DNA of 64,000 nt, taken from Microbulbifer pacificus (lineage in GTDB: Bacteria > Pseudomonadota > Gammaproteobacteria > Pseudomonadales > Cellvibrionaceae). The stretch covers positions 3,650,001-3,714,000 of the forward strand of contig NZ_CP137555.1 of assembly GCF_033723955.1 (NCBI RefSeq). The letters are read 5' to 3'. The notes under the pieces were generated by a model, which ran no database searches, had not been told where the DNA came from, and was given only the letters and a program-made list of their open reading frames with translations. Position 1 is the first letter of the stretch; the number at the start of each line of letters is the position of its first letter. A program made the translations under genes and the position numbers. Below, in pieces: positions 26,720-36,029 of this stretch.

Positions 26720-29299
26720 ATGATCCAGTCACAGCTCAATACCAAACGTACCATTCTCAGCAGTCTGATTTTTACCCTGATCCATATGCCTGCACTGGCG
26801 CAGTCCACGGCAGATGGTGACGAACGCGACAGTAACGGCCGCGTTCTGGAAACCGTCACCGTTACCGCACAGAAGCGCGAGCAGTCCCTGCAGGACGTGC
26901 CGCTGTCGGTTTCGGCAATGACCGGAGAGACAATTCAGGAGGCGGGGATCGAACGCTTCGAGGATTTCTCGGCGTATATCCCCAACATGTCGGTCACCAA
27001 AAGCTCCATCTCCGACAAGATCAATATCCGCGGTATGCAGTCCGGCGAGCAGGCCGGCTTCGAGCAGTCCGTGGGTACCTTCGTCAACGGTATCTACCGC
27101 GGCCGCTCGGCGCAGTCGCGCTTTGCCTTCGTGGATGTAGAGCGCGTGGAAGTCCTGCGCGGCCCCCAGAGTATCCTGTTCGGCAAGAACACCGTGGCCG
27201 GTGCGCTGAACATCACCAGCGCCCGCCCCACCGAAGATTTCACCGCGAAACTGAGTGCCGGCTATACCCCGGAGTTCGAGCAGACCGAACTCGAGGGTGT
27301 GGTGTCTGGCGAGCTCACCGACGGTGTGCGCGGCCGCCTGGTACTGTTGTCCCGCGAGATGGACAAGGGTTGGGTTCACAACAATTTCTACGACACCAAT
27401 GACCCCCGCAGCGACGAGATGATGGGGCGCGCCACCGTGGAGTGGGATGTCTCTGACAGCACCGTGATCACTGCGATCGCCGAAAGCGCGGACTTCGAAA
27501 TGGGTGCCTTCCCCCACGCCACCATGGAGGCGGGTCCGCTGGCGGCTCTGGGGGCGATTGAGAGCTCCGATGTCACCAGCATGGGCAACACGAACCCCGT
27601 GCTGGATTTCGGCTCCACACAGAAAATGACCGGTAGCCATAACGAATTCACGCTCATGAGCACGACTGAGTTCGATAACAGCACCCTCAATATTGTTGCC
27701 GGCCACTCCGCTTACGATTACGAGCGCTACCTGGATGCGGATTATTCCCCGCTGGACGGCCTGCGTTTTGACGATACCGAAGACTTCTCCCAGAACAGCC
27801 TGGAAGTGCGCTTCTCGTCCAGCATTGGTGACAAATTCGAATACATGACCGGCCTCTACTGGCAGAAGCAGGACATGACCGTCGATGGCCTGTCGCTGTT
27901 CAATATCCCGGTACTGCAACAGGTGCTGTACGGCGGCTGTGCCGCAGGCGTCGGCGCAATGGGTGGCGACCTGTCCTCCATCTACGTGGCTGGTAACGCG
28001 GTTGCCACCGGTGTCGGTGTGATCGGCCTCGGCGGTCCCGCCGGGCTGGTCAATGCCTGTGGTACCGCGGCAGCGTTTGACGGTGTGCCGGATGGTGTGG
28101 GCCGCTATGCGCGCCTGGACCAGCAGACCGATACCCTCGGTGCGTTTGCCCAGGGCACCTGGAATATTACCGACAGCTTCCGCACCACCCTCGGCCTGCG
28201 TTTCACCAGCGAAGAGAAGTCCGCATACAAGGCCACCTATGCGGTGGACTTTGCCGAGCGCAATACCACGCCGACAGAAATGGCCTGGGTCAATGCGGTG
28301 GCGAGCGGGGTAGGGGAGTTCGCCAGCCACACCTTCACCCCGGACGATCCGGGCATGACCCGCAAGGAAGACAGCCCGACCTGGTCCGTGAACGTGCAGT
28401 ATGACCTGAACGACAGCGTGATGACCTACGCCACGGTGTCTACGGGCTTCAAGGCGGGCGGTTTCAATTCCTTCTATATGCGCAGCCCGACCCGCAACAA
28501 CGGTGCCTTCTCGGAAGACGTGAGCTTCGAGGAAGAAAAAGCGACCTCGTTTGAAATCGGCCTGAAGTCGACCCTGCTGGGCGGCGCGGCGGAACTGAAT
28601 GTGGCGGCCTTCCAGACCCGCTTCGAGGATCTGCAGGCGGCGATTTTCAGTGGCAACACCACCTTCGAAGTGCAGAACGCGGCGGAGGCCACTTCCCAGG
28701 GTATCGAGATCGACGGCCGCTGGCTGGTGACCGAAAACCTGACCCTGTCAGGCGCCCTGGGTCTGCTGGATTTCTCCTACGACAAGTTCCCCAACCAGGC
28801 GTGCACCAGCCCGCAGTTCCTGTCCGAGCGCGAGGCGCTGTACCAGGCGGCTGGCGCGGCGGGCGATATTGCCGGTCAGCTGGGTGCGGCACTGGGTTAC
28901 AACAACGCGCTGTGTGCGGCGGCGGGTACCAATGACCTGTCTGGCCGCGGCGCTTCCAACGCACCGGATACCACCGCGTCGTTCGCGGCTAACCACTACC
29001 TGGCACTGGGCGATTACGAGCTGAAGTCCAATCTGGCGGTCAATTACTACAGCGATACCTATCGCTCCGATGACCTGGATCCGATCAGCCTGGAGCAGGG
29101 CAAGGCGTTCCTGAATGCCGGCCTGATCCTGATGCCGACAGACGGTGACTGGCAGTTGTCCCTGACCGGTAAAAACCTGACCGACCGCGATCACTTCAAC
29201 TACATCAACGATGTACCGCTGTTCGCAGGTGCCTACAACTACATGCCGCTGGCAGGCCGTTCCTGGACGGTCAAGTTCGCCTACACCCTGGGCAATTAA
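26720..29299 (+). CDS. TonB-dependent outer membrane receptor
   Basis: An 859-residue receptor with a signal peptide ending at ALAQS, a TonB-box-like segment LETVTVTAQKREQSLQDVP, a plug domain (about 50-170; EQSVGTFVNGIYRGR, VLRGPQSILFGKNTVAGALN) and a 22-strand barrel to the end. It takes up a scarce or large compound across the outer membrane using TonB energy. The ADH, epimerase and cupin genes downstream suggest that the compound is an organic carbon source rather than iron. GAGGA lies 9 bp before the ATG. It is divergent from an AraC regulator. Confidence 0.93.
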   Translation: MIQSQLNTKRTILSSLIFTLIHMPALAQSTADGDERDSNGRVLETVTVTAQKREQSLQDVPLSVSAMTGETIQEAGIERFEDFSAYIPNMSVTKSSISDKINIRGMQSGEQAGFEQSVGTFVNGIYRGRSAQSRFAFVDVERVEVLRGPQSILFGKNTVAGALNITSARPTEDFTAKLSAGYTPEFEQTELEGVVSGELTDGVRGRLVLLSREMDKGWVHNNFYDTNDPRSDEMMGRATVEWDVSDSTVITAIAESADFEMGAFPHATMEAGPLAALGAIESSDVTSMGNTNPVLDFGSTQKMTGSHNEFTLMSTTEFDNSTLNIVAGHSAYDYERYLDADYSPLDGLRFDDTEDFSQNSLEVRFSSSIGDKFEYMTGLYWQKQDMTVDGLSLFNIPVLQQVLYGGCAAGVGAMGGDLSSIYVAGNAVATGVGVIGLGGPAGLVNACGTAAAFDGVPDGVGRYARLDQQTDTLGAFAQGTWNITDSFRTTLGLRFTSEEKSAYKATYAVDFAERNTTPTEMAWVNAVASGVGEFASHTFTPDDPGMTRKEDSPTWSVNVQYDLNDSVMTYATVSTGFKAGGFNSFYMRSPTRNNGAFSEDVSFEEEKATSFEIGLKSTLLGGAAELNVAAFQTRFEDLQAAIFSGNTTFEVQNAAEATSQGIEIDGRWLVTENLTLSGALGLLDFSYDKFPNQACTSPQFLSEREALYQAAGAAGDIAGQLGAALGYNNALCAAAGTNDLSGRGASNAPDTTASFAANHYLALGDYELKSNLAVNYYSDTYRSDDLDPISLEQGKAFLNAGLILMPTDGDWQLSLTGKNLTDRDHFNYINDVPLFAGAYNYMPLAGRSWTVKFAYTLGN

Positions 29300-29384
29300 T
29301 GTCGCCCGCGGCTCCGGTGCGCAATGACGCCGGAGCTGCGGTAGACACATTCACGAACGATAAAAAATTACGCGAGAACAGTTT

Positions 29385-30446
29385 ATGCAAACCATGCAAT
29401 CCGTGGTGCTGCGCAACGGCAGCATCCAGCTGGAAACCGTCGATGTACCACAACCGGGTCCGGGTCAGGTGCTGGTGAAATCCCTCGCCTGCGGTATTTG
29501 CGGTTCCGACCTGCACCTCACCCGCCACACCGACGAAGTCTTCGGCCTGTATAAAAAAATGGGCCTGATGCCGGCGGATCTCGAGGTGAATCCCGACATC
29601 ATGCTGGGGCACGAATACAGTGCTGAAGTGGTTGCCTACGGCCCCGATACCAAAGGTGAATTGCCGGTGGGCAGCCGTGTCACCAGCGTACCGATCCTGA
29701 TGTCCCAGAACGGCGCTGGCATCGGCGTGACCCCGGGCGTAAATGGTGCCTACTCCGAATATTTCCTGCTGGACGAGGTGCTGATGCTACCGCTGCCGGA
29801 CGGCGTTTCCCCGCAGGCGGCAGCGATCACCGAGCCACTGGCGGTGGGCCTGCACTCCGTCAACCGTTCCGAAATCGGTGAGGACGACGTGGCACTGGTG
29901 GCCGGTTGCGGCCCCATCGGGCTGGCGGTGATCGCGGCACTGCGCCTGCGCGGTGTGCGTCATATCGTCGCTTCCGACCCGCAGCCGTCGAGCCGCGCCA
30001 TGGCGTTGGAATTCGGCGCTACCGAAGCCGTCGATCCGACCCAGGACGACGAAGTGGTGAAGGCGGCAACCATCGCCGGGGAAAATCGTGTGGTGATTTT
30101 TGAATGCGTCGGCATTCACACCTTGCTCACCAGCTTTATCCAGCGCGCGCCGGCCAAAGCCCGCCTTGTGGTCACCGGGGTGCACACCACGGAAACCCCG
30201 GTGAACTTTGCCTTCGCGCTGGTGAAGGAAATGGACATCCGCTTTACCTATTACTACACGCCGGAAGAATTTGCCGAGTGCCTCGACCGCATTGCCAAAG
30301 GACAGGTGAACTGGAAAGCCCTGTGGACCGGTACCGTGGGTATCGACGGTGTACCCGGTGCCTTCAAGACCCTGATGCAGCCCAATTCCCATATCAAGGT
30401 CATCGTCGAGCCGTGGCGTTCCGGCGAACTGGAACACGCGGAATAA
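29385..30446 (+). CDS. Zinc-type alcohol dehydrogenase (MDR) without structural zinc site
   Basis: A 353-residue medium-chain dehydrogenase. ACGICGSDLH (Cys39 as the catalytic zinc ligand) and GHEYSAEVV (His76, Glu77) form the catalytic zinc site. GCGPIGLAVIAALR binds NAD(P). The four-cysteine lobe that binds structural zinc in most relatives is missing: the segment after SRVTSVPILMSQNG has no cysteine. It probably oxidises a secondary alcohol of the imported compound. It lies 86 bp after the TonB receptor and 17 bp before the epimerase gene. Confidence 0.88.
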   Translation: MQTMQSVVLRNGSIQLETVDVPQPGPGQVLVKSLACGICGSDLHLTRHTDEVFGLYKKMGLMPADLEVNPDIMLGHEYSAEVVAYGPDTKGELPVGSRVTSVPILMSQNGAGIGVTPGVNGAYSEYFLLDEVLMLPLPDGVSPQAAAITEPLAVGLHSVNRSEIGEDDVALVAGCGPIGLAVIAALRLRGVRHIVASDPQPSSRAMALEFGATEAVDPTQDDEVVKAATIAGENRVVIFECVGIHTLLTSFIQRAPAKARLVVTGVHTTETPVNFAFALVKEMDIRFTYYYTPEEFAECLDRIAKGQVNWKALWTGTVGIDGVPGAFKTLMQPNSHIKVIVEPWRSGELEHAE

Positions 30447-30462
30447 CCCGGGGGACTCCACC

Positions 30463-31443
30463 ATGAAAAATGTTTTTGTAACGGGTGCGGGCGGCTTTAT
30501 TGGCCGCCATCTGGTGGCGCAATTGCTGGCGCAGGGCTGCAATGTCACCGCGCTGATGCTGCCCGGCGAGCCGGTACCGCACACTTGGGCGGGGCGTGTG
30601 CGCACCGTCACCGGCGATGTGCGCAAACTGGAAGCGGTCGCCGAAGAAATTGGTGAAGTGGATACCATCTTTCACCTGGCGGCGGTGGTGAGTGACTGGG
30701 GTTCGCGCCAGGAGCACGTGGACATCACCGTACATGGCACCGAGCAGGCGATTCTGTTGGCGCTCAAGTGGAATGCCCGCTTTGTGGTGACCACCAGCAT
30801 CGCAGCGTTTGCCAGCGCCATGGGCGGCGGAAAATTGAGTGAGGCGACCCCGCGCGGTATTCCTGCCTCCAGTTATGAATATGCGAAGCAACTGCAGGAA
30901 GATGTCACTCTGCAGGCGGTGCGCGAGCAGGGATTGCGTGCGGTGATTATCCGCCCGGCGAACGTGTACGGTGTCGGCAGTGTATGGGTGAACCGCTTCC
31001 GCGAATTTCTCGCCGAGAAAAAGCCGGCACTGATGGGAACTGGAGAGTGGGATGCGGGTCTTGTGCATGTGCACAATCTGGTCAATGCCCTGACCCTCGC
31101 GGGTAGCCGCGAGGGAATCGACAGCGGGGAAATTTTCGTGATCTCCGACGGCCAGGGAGTGACGTGGAAACAGTATCTCAATGCACTGTCGCAGACACTG
31201 TCGCTGCCCGCACCGAAGAGTATTCCCAACGTTGTCGCGCGCCTGCTGGCACCGGTGCTAGAGTTTTTTGGCAATCTTTTAGGGCTAAAAAAAGCCCCAC
31301 CGGTAACCCGTCTCGCCTATCGACTCACCGGCGTCGAGAGCATTTTCGATGCCTCGAAGGCGCAACAGATACTCGGTTATCAACCGACCGTAACCCTTGA
31401 CGAAGCCATGCAGGAAATTCGTCAAGCTTACCCCCAGCCCTGA
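30463..31443 (+). CDS. NAD-dependent epimerase/dehydratase, 3beta-HSD-like (1)
   Basis: A 326-residue extended SDR. VTGAGGFIGRHLVAQL binds NAD, VVTTSIAAFAS carries the active-site Ser, and SSYEYAKQ is the YxxxK motif. Sequence style (HLAAVVSDWG, PANVYGVGS) is close to the 3beta-hydroxysteroid dehydrogenase branch. It is paralogous to 37765-38781, sharing for instance HLAAVV and VDITVHGTEQA. GGGGGA precedes the ATG. A substrate oxidised at a ring alcohol is plausible but unproven. Confidence 0.87.
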   Translation: MKNVFVTGAGGFIGRHLVAQLLAQGCNVTALMLPGEPVPHTWAGRVRTVTGDVRKLEAVAEEIGEVDTIFHLAAVVSDWGSRQEHVDITVHGTEQAILLALKWNARFVVTTSIAAFASAMGGGKLSEATPRGIPASSYEYAKQLQEDVTLQAVREQGLRAVIIRPANVYGVGSVWVNRFREFLAEKKPALMGTGEWDAGLVHVHNLVNALTLAGSREGIDSGEIFVISDGQGVTWKQYLNALSQTLSLPAPKSIPNVVARLLAPVLEFFGNLLGLKKAPPVTRLAYRLTGVESIFDASKAQQILGYQPTVTLDEAMQEIRQAYPQP

Positions 31444-31479
31444 TAACAATTTTTCTGAAAAAAGTGAGAGGAAAATAAT

Positions 31480-31986
31480 ATGGTACTTCCATTTCCGATA
31501 CACCCGCAGGACGCCCTGCTGACGATCAATACCGACGAGCAGCCGTTTGTTAAAAATGCGCTGCCCGGGGTACACGTGTCGCCCTGTTTCCTGGATACAG
31601 AAAATGGCATATGGGTACTGCGCGTGCAGTTCGAACCGGGTACGGTTTTACCGCGACACTTCCACACCGGCTGTGTGCATCTTTACACCCTGTCCGGTAG
31701 CTGGCACTACACCGAGTATCCGGATCAGCCACAGACCGCAGGCAGTTACCTGTATGAGCCGGGTGGCTCCGTTCACCAGTTTCAGGTGCCTGCGACCAAC
31801 ACCGAAGTTACCGACACCTTTATGGCGGTATTCGGTGCGAACATCAATTTCGATGAAAACGACGAGTTCATGAATGTGATGGACGCCGGCTGGATCGAGA
31901 CGATTATGCTGGAAGCGGCCAAGGCACAGGGTATTGTCCCGCGCTATATCAAGCCGAAGTCCAGCGCCGGTTACTCGGACGAGTAA
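31480..31986 (+). CDS. Cupin, 2,4'-dihydroxyacetophenone dioxygenase family (1)
   Basis: A 168-residue single cupin. PRHFHTGCVHLYTLSG supplies the first metal motif, and YEPGGSVHQFQV the second histidine motif. Size and the pattern HTG...GSW.Y.EYPD...GSYLYEP...VH fit the family of 2,4'-dihydroxyacetophenone dioxygenase, which cleaves a C-C bond next to a ketone using iron. Whether this member has that activity is unknown. AGAGGA precedes the ATG. It is paralogous to the cupin at 37207. A terminator follows after 40 bp. Confidence 0.8.
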   Translation: MVLPFPIHPQDALLTINTDEQPFVKNALPGVHVSPCFLDTENGIWVLRVQFEPGTVLPRHFHTGCVHLYTLSGSWHYTEYPDQPQTAGSYLYEPGGSVHQFQVPATNTEVTDTFMAVFGANINFDENDEFMNVMDAGWIETIMLEAAKAQGIVPRYIKPKSSAGYSDE

Positions 31987-32025
31987 TGCCGTAGCCTGTT
32001 AAGGCATTTCTACGGTCTTAAATCA

Positions 32026-32061
32026 TGCGACCTTGTTCCCGAGGGATAAGGTCGCATTTTT
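32026..32061 (+). terminator. Intrinsic terminator after cupin 1
   Basis: ATGCGACCTT pairs with AAGGTCGCAT and is followed by TTTTTC. It is only 50 bp before the DUF3604 gene, so the DUF3604-parvulin-HupE set is either transcribed from its own promoter or receives partial read-through. Confidence 0.8.
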
Positions 32062-32111
32062 CTATGCCCGGCTTCCCAAACAACTAATCAAAAAAATACG
32101 AGATAAAACGG

Positions 32112-34058
32112 ATGCGACATATTTCTGGCGCCTGCCTTTTGGCCCTCGGTCTTGTGGGGTGTGGCGAACAAGTAGCGGACGAAAAGCAACAATCACCCGC
32201 GGCAGATGCTGTTGTCGAACAATCAGCGCCTGGCGTGAGTGGCGAAACTACACCCGTTGCCAATGACACTGAGCATGAGGCGGAACTCGCCGAAAATGTC
32301 TACTTCGGCAATTTTCACGTTCACACCAGTTATTCCTTCGATGCACTGACCAACGGCGCCAACACCACGCCGGCGGATGCCTACCGCTGGGCGAAAGGTG
32401 AGGCGATTCCGGCAGCGGCCGCCGCGGGCGTTATGCAGATCAAGCGCCCACTGGATTTCTATGCCGTTTCCGACCACTCCGAATATCTCGGTGTATTCAA
32501 AAAAATGCAGGACCCGGAACACCCGGCCAGCAAACTGCCGATCGCCAAAGAAATTCTCTCCAAGGACAAGAAAGTCGCGTTTGATGCCTACGCGCGGGTA
32601 CTGGATACCATGACCCCGGGTATGGAAGATCCGGCGCTGGCGGATCCGGCGATCATGAAACCGATCTGGCAGGAAGTGATACGCACTGCCGATGAATACT
32701 ACGAGCCGGGCAAGTTCACCACCTTCCCCGCGTTCGAATGGACTTCCACCCCGGCCATGCGCAACCTGCACCGTGTGGTGGTGTTCGAGAATTCTGTTGG
32801 GGTGCCCGAGTTGCCCTTCAGCACCAATGAATCCGAAGATCCGCAGGATCTTTGGAAATATATGGACCGCGCCCGCGCCAATGGCGCGACGCTGCTGGCA
32901 ATCACCCACAACGGCAATGCCAGTGATGGGCTGATGTTCCCCACTGCCACCGCAGACGGCGAGCCGCTATCGGCGGAATATATCGAGGCGCGTATCGCCA
33001 ATGAACCGCTGTACGAAGTAAGCCAGATCAAGGGCACCTCTGAAACCCACCCGTCACTGTCTCCGAATGACGAATTCGCCGGCTTCGAATTGTGGGATTA
33101 CCTGCTGGCTGCAAGTACCGCGGCGGTACCGGAACACAAAAAGGGCGGCTATGCCCGTCAGGCCTATCTCGACGGTCTGTCCATGGCGGCAGAGGGGCGT
33201 CTCAATCCGTACAAATTCGGCCTGATCGGCGACTCCGATACCCACAATGCGGCGGCCTCGGTAGAGGAAGACAACCACACCGGCAAATTCGGTTTTGAAG
33301 CCACACCGCAGAAGCGCCTCGACGGCCCGCTGCCCGGCGACGAGGTGAATAACCGCCGTGTGCGCGAATTCAGCTCCGGCGGTCTGGCTGCGGTCTGGGC
33401 TCCGGAAAATACCCGCGAAGCCATCTATGCGGCACTGATGCGCAAGGAAACCTACGCGACCTCCGGTACCCGGATGAAACTGCGCTTCTTCGGCGGCTGG
33501 AATTTCAATGAAAACACCCCGGGCAACCACAATTGGGTCGAGCAGGCCTACCGCGACGGGGTACCCATGGGCGGTGAGCTGCCGGCAGCGGAAGCCGGGA
33601 AAAAGCCGGTGTTCCTCATTAGTGCGATGAAAGACAACGCCGGCGCAAACCTGGATCGCATCCAGGTGGTCAAGGGTTGGATTGAAAACGGTGAACAGCG
33701 GGAAGCGATTTTCGATGTGGCGCTGTCCGATGGCCGCAGCGTGGGCGATGACGGCAAGGTTCCGCCGGTAGGCAATACCGTTGATCCGGACACCGCAACC
33801 TACACCAACGATATCGGTGACAGCCAGTTGTCCGCCGTATGGACGGATGAAAACTTCCAGCTGAATCAGCACGCTTTCTACTACGTGCGCGTGCTGGAAA
33901 TTCCGACCCCGCGCTGGTCCACCCATGACGCCAAGGCCCTGGGACGCAAACCCCGTGAGGATCTGCCGGTATCCATTCAGGAGCGCGGCTGGAGTTCGCC
34001 GATCTGGTACACCCCAGAAGCAAAATATTTTGCCGAAGCCGTAGTTGCTGAACAGTAA
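32112..34058 (+). CDS. DUF3604 lipoprotein 3 (PHP-like)
   Basis: A 648-residue lipoprotein with the signal MRHISGACLLALGLVGC (Cys17, Gly at +2). FGNFHVHTSYS and VSDHSEYLG are the HxH and DH motifs. It contains SSPIWYTP near the end, followed by 13 extra residues. The mature protein has no further cysteine, like copy 1 and unlike copy 2. It is followed by a parvulin and a HupE/UreJ gene, so this unit may contain the factors needed to fold and metallate the enzyme. The ribosome site is weak. Confidence 0.88.
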   Translation: MRHISGACLLALGLVGCGEQVADEKQQSPAADAVVEQSAPGVSGETTPVANDTEHEAELAENVYFGNFHVHTSYSFDALTNGANTTPADAYRWAKGEAIPAAAAAGVMQIKRPLDFYAVSDHSEYLGVFKKMQDPEHPASKLPIAKEILSKDKKVAFDAYARVLDTMTPGMEDPALADPAIMKPIWQEVIRTADEYYEPGKFTTFPAFEWTSTPAMRNLHRVVVFENSVGVPELPFSTNESEDPQDLWKYMDRARANGATLLAITHNGNASDGLMFPTATADGEPLSAEYIEARIANEPLYEVSQIKGTSETHPSLSPNDEFAGFELWDYLLAASTAAVPEHKKGGYARQAYLDGLSMAAEGRLNPYKFGLIGDSDTHNAAASVEEDNHTGKFGFEATPQKRLDGPLPGDEVNNRRVREFSSGGLAAVWAPENTREAIYAALMRKETYATSGTRMKLRFFGGWNFNENTPGNHNWVEQAYRDGVPMGGELPAAEAGKKPVFLISAMKDNAGANLDRIQVVKGWIENGEQREAIFDVALSDGRSVGDDGKVPPVGNTVDPDTATYTNDIGDSQLSAVWTDENFQLNQHAFYYVRVLEIPTPRWSTHDAKALGRKPREDLPVSIQERGWSSPIWYTPEAKYFAEAVVAEQ

Positions 34059-34098
34059 TTAGCGAAAAATCGTTGTTGGTGATGAGTAAGTGGTTGCT

Positions 34099-34995
34099 AT
34101 GAGTCTGAAAAAAGTCCCGCTGCTGCGGGACCCCCTGATGCACTTTGCCCTGATCGGAGGGCTGCTGTTTGCGATCGATGGACTGTTCAATGCCGCAGGG
34201 GGCAGCGCAGAAGAAATTGTGATAACCCCCAACCGCATCGAACACCTGACGGCGGTGTTCGAACGCAGCTGGCAGCGCCCGCCGAACGGCGAGGAACTGA
34301 ATAAGCTGGTGGACAATTTCGTGCGCGAGGAGGTGCTGTATCGCGAGGCGTTGAAGCTGGGGCTGGAAGCGGACGACACGGTAATTCGCCGGCGCCTGCG
34401 GCTGAAAATGGAATTTCTCGCGCGGGACCTGGTGGATGCGGTTGAACCTGAATCCAGCGAACTCGAGCGGTTTTTCCAGGATCACGCCGAGCGCTACCGC
34501 GCGCCGGCGCGTGTCAGCTTCCGCCAGATCTATTTCAGTCGCGATCACCGCGCGTCGCCCGCTGAAGATGCCCGCGCACTGATGGCGGCCCTGAACACGG
34601 GCGCAGATGCAGCAGCGGGCGGAGACAGTCATCTGTTACCGCGCCAATTTGCACAGGCGTCGCCAGCGGAGATAAACAACCAGCTGGGTGTCGGGTTTGC
34701 CGAACAACTGGTGCAGCAGCCGCAGGGCCTGTGGGCGGGGCCCATCCGTTCGGAATATGGCGAGCACCTGGTATTAATCGAGGCCTACACGCCAGAGGCG
34801 ACCGCCGAATTTGCCAGTGTCAGGCCGCAAGTACTGCGTGACTGGCAGGCTCAGCAGCACACCGACATGCTCGAACGCCAGTACCAGCTGTTGCGGGATG
34901 GCTATCGTGTGCGTCTGGAGAGTCCGCTAGAGAGTCCCTTGGGTGGAAGTCCCTTCGGTGACACACCGGAAACCGAAGAGGTTGTCGCGCGATGA
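34099..34995 (+). CDS. Membrane-anchored parvulin-type peptidyl-prolyl isomerase
   Basis: A 298-residue protein with one N-terminal helix (LMHFALIGGLLFAIDGLF) and a periplasmic parvulin-like domain at about 125-235 (RVSFRQIYFSRDHR, GVGFAEQLVQQPQGLWAGPIRSEYGEHLVLIE). The N-terminal part resembles the SurA/PpiD type chaperone region. It probably helps fold the DUF3604 protein encoded just upstream. ATG 34099 is chosen over GTG 34090 because AAGTGG is better spaced. It overlaps the HupE gene by 4 bp (ATGA). The C-terminal tail contains a short repeat ESPLESPLGGSPFG. Confidence 0.82.
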   Translation: MSLKKVPLLRDPLMHFALIGGLLFAIDGLFNAAGGSAEEIVITPNRIEHLTAVFERSWQRPPNGEELNKLVDNFVREEVLYREALKLGLEADDTVIRRRLRLKMEFLARDLVDAVEPESSELERFFQDHAERYRAPARVSFRQIYFSRDHRASPAEDARALMAALNTGADAAAGGDSHLLPRQFAQASPAEINNQLGVGFAEQLVQQPQGLWAGPIRSEYGEHLVLIEAYTPEATAEFASVRPQVLRDWQAQQHTDMLERQYQLLRDGYRVRLESPLESPLGGSPFGDTPETEEVVAR

Positions 34996-36029
34996 CGCTG
35001 AAGTTGGTTCGGACGTTGATGCTGATCATGGTTTTCGCCGGGAGTGTTTTTGTCAGCGATGTATTCGCCCACGAACTGCGCCCCGCATACCTGCAGATCA
35101 CCCAGGTTAGCGCTGAGGAATTCAACGTGCTGTGGCGGGTACCCGCCCGCGGCCAGATGAAACTGTCGCTCGATGTACAGTTTGAGGGTGCGGTTTCCCA
35201 ACTGGACAGCGCCGTAGGCAGGCTGGCAAATGGCATGTATACCCAGAGCTGGCATATCGGAAGCCCGCGCGGGTTGTCCGATACCACGGTGGTGGTGAAG
35301 GGGCTGGAACAGACCATGACCGATGTGCTGCTGCGCACAGAGTGGCTCGATGGTACGGAGCAGGTTGGCCGCCTGGTGCCGGAAAATCCGCGCTATACCT
35401 TTGCCGCCGATGCCAGCGCCGACGGCTGGTTGCAGACCTATTTTGTGCTCGGCGTCGAGCATATTCTGCTCGGCATCGACCACCTGCTGTTCGTGCTGGT
35501 GCTGCTGTTGCTGGTCAGCGGCTGGCGTTCGCTGGCCATCACCATTTCCGCGTTTACTCTGGCGCACAGCGTGACCCTGGCACTTTCTGTGCTCGGCGTG
35601 ATCGCCGTGCCCCAGGCGCCGGTGGAGGCGGTGATTGCGCTGAGCATTGTATTTGTGGCGAGCGAAATCCTGCTGAAGCGACGTGGCAAATCGACCCTGG
35701 CCGTTCGTCGACCGTGGCTGGTGGCACTGGGATTCGGGTTGTTGCACGGTCTCGGTTTTGCCGGTGCGCTGGCGGACATCGGTGTCCCGCAGCAGGCAAT
35801 CGCGGGTTCGCTGTTGGCATTCAACCTGGGGGTGGAAGCGGGGCAGCTGCTGTTTATCGCCGCGGTTGCGGTGCTCGCGCTGCTCGTGCGCAAGCTACTG
35901 GAAAACGGCGGTTTGCCGTTAGCGCGGATGGCCCAATTTCGTGCGACCACTACGCTGATGCTGGTCTACGCTATTGGCGGTACCGCGAGCTGGTGGCTGA
36001 TCGATCGCACGGTTGCACTGGTTTCATAA
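34992..36029 (+). CDS. HupE/UreJ-family membrane protein
   Basis: The 345-residue protein has a signal peptide, the HELRP sequence at the start of the mature part, a periplasmic domain of about 110 residues, and a C-terminal membrane domain with about six helices. The helices carry conserved histidines: GVEHILLGIDHLLFVL, FTLAHSVTL, FGLLHGLGFA. HupE/UreJ proteins are candidate nickel or cobalt permeases. Hydrogenase and urease genes are not nearby, so here it may supply metal for the PHP-like DUF3604 protein of the same operon. Its stop overlaps the convergent AraC gene by 6 bp. Confidence 0.85.
   Translation: MTLKLVRTLMLIMVFAGSVFVSDVFAHELRPAYLQITQVSAEEFNVLWRVPARGQMKLSLDVQFEGAVSQLDSAVGRLANGMYTQSWHIGSPRGLSDTTVVVKGLEQTMTDVLLRTEWLDGTEQVGRLVPENPRYTFAADASADGWLQTYFVLGVEHILLGIDHLLFVLVLLLLVSGWRSLAITISAFTLAHSVTLALSVLGVIAVPQAPVEAVIALSIVFVASEILLKRRGKSTLAVRRPWLVALGFGLLHGLGFAGALADIGVPQQAIAGSLLAFNLGVEAGQLLFIAAVAVLALLVRKLLENGGLPLARMAQFRATTTLMLVYAIGGTASWWLIDRTVALVS

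Noticed and set aside
26729..28330. Minus-strand frame of 533 codons inside the TonB receptor gene
   Set aside because: It is antisense to an intact receptor, with no family motif or ribosome site. The same applies to long frames at 39688-41199, 18846-20408 and 52357-53811.
32061..32112. Sequence CCCAAACAACTAATCAAA upstream of DUF3604 copy 3 as a third AraC operator
   Set aside because: It shares CCCAAA and AATCAAA with the site at 26582, but the spacing differs by 3 bp and there is no second unit.
34992..36029. HupE/UreJ gene as part of a urease or hydrogenase cluster
   Set aside because: No urease or hydrogenase gene is in the window; the operon partners are a DUF3604 protein and a parvulin.
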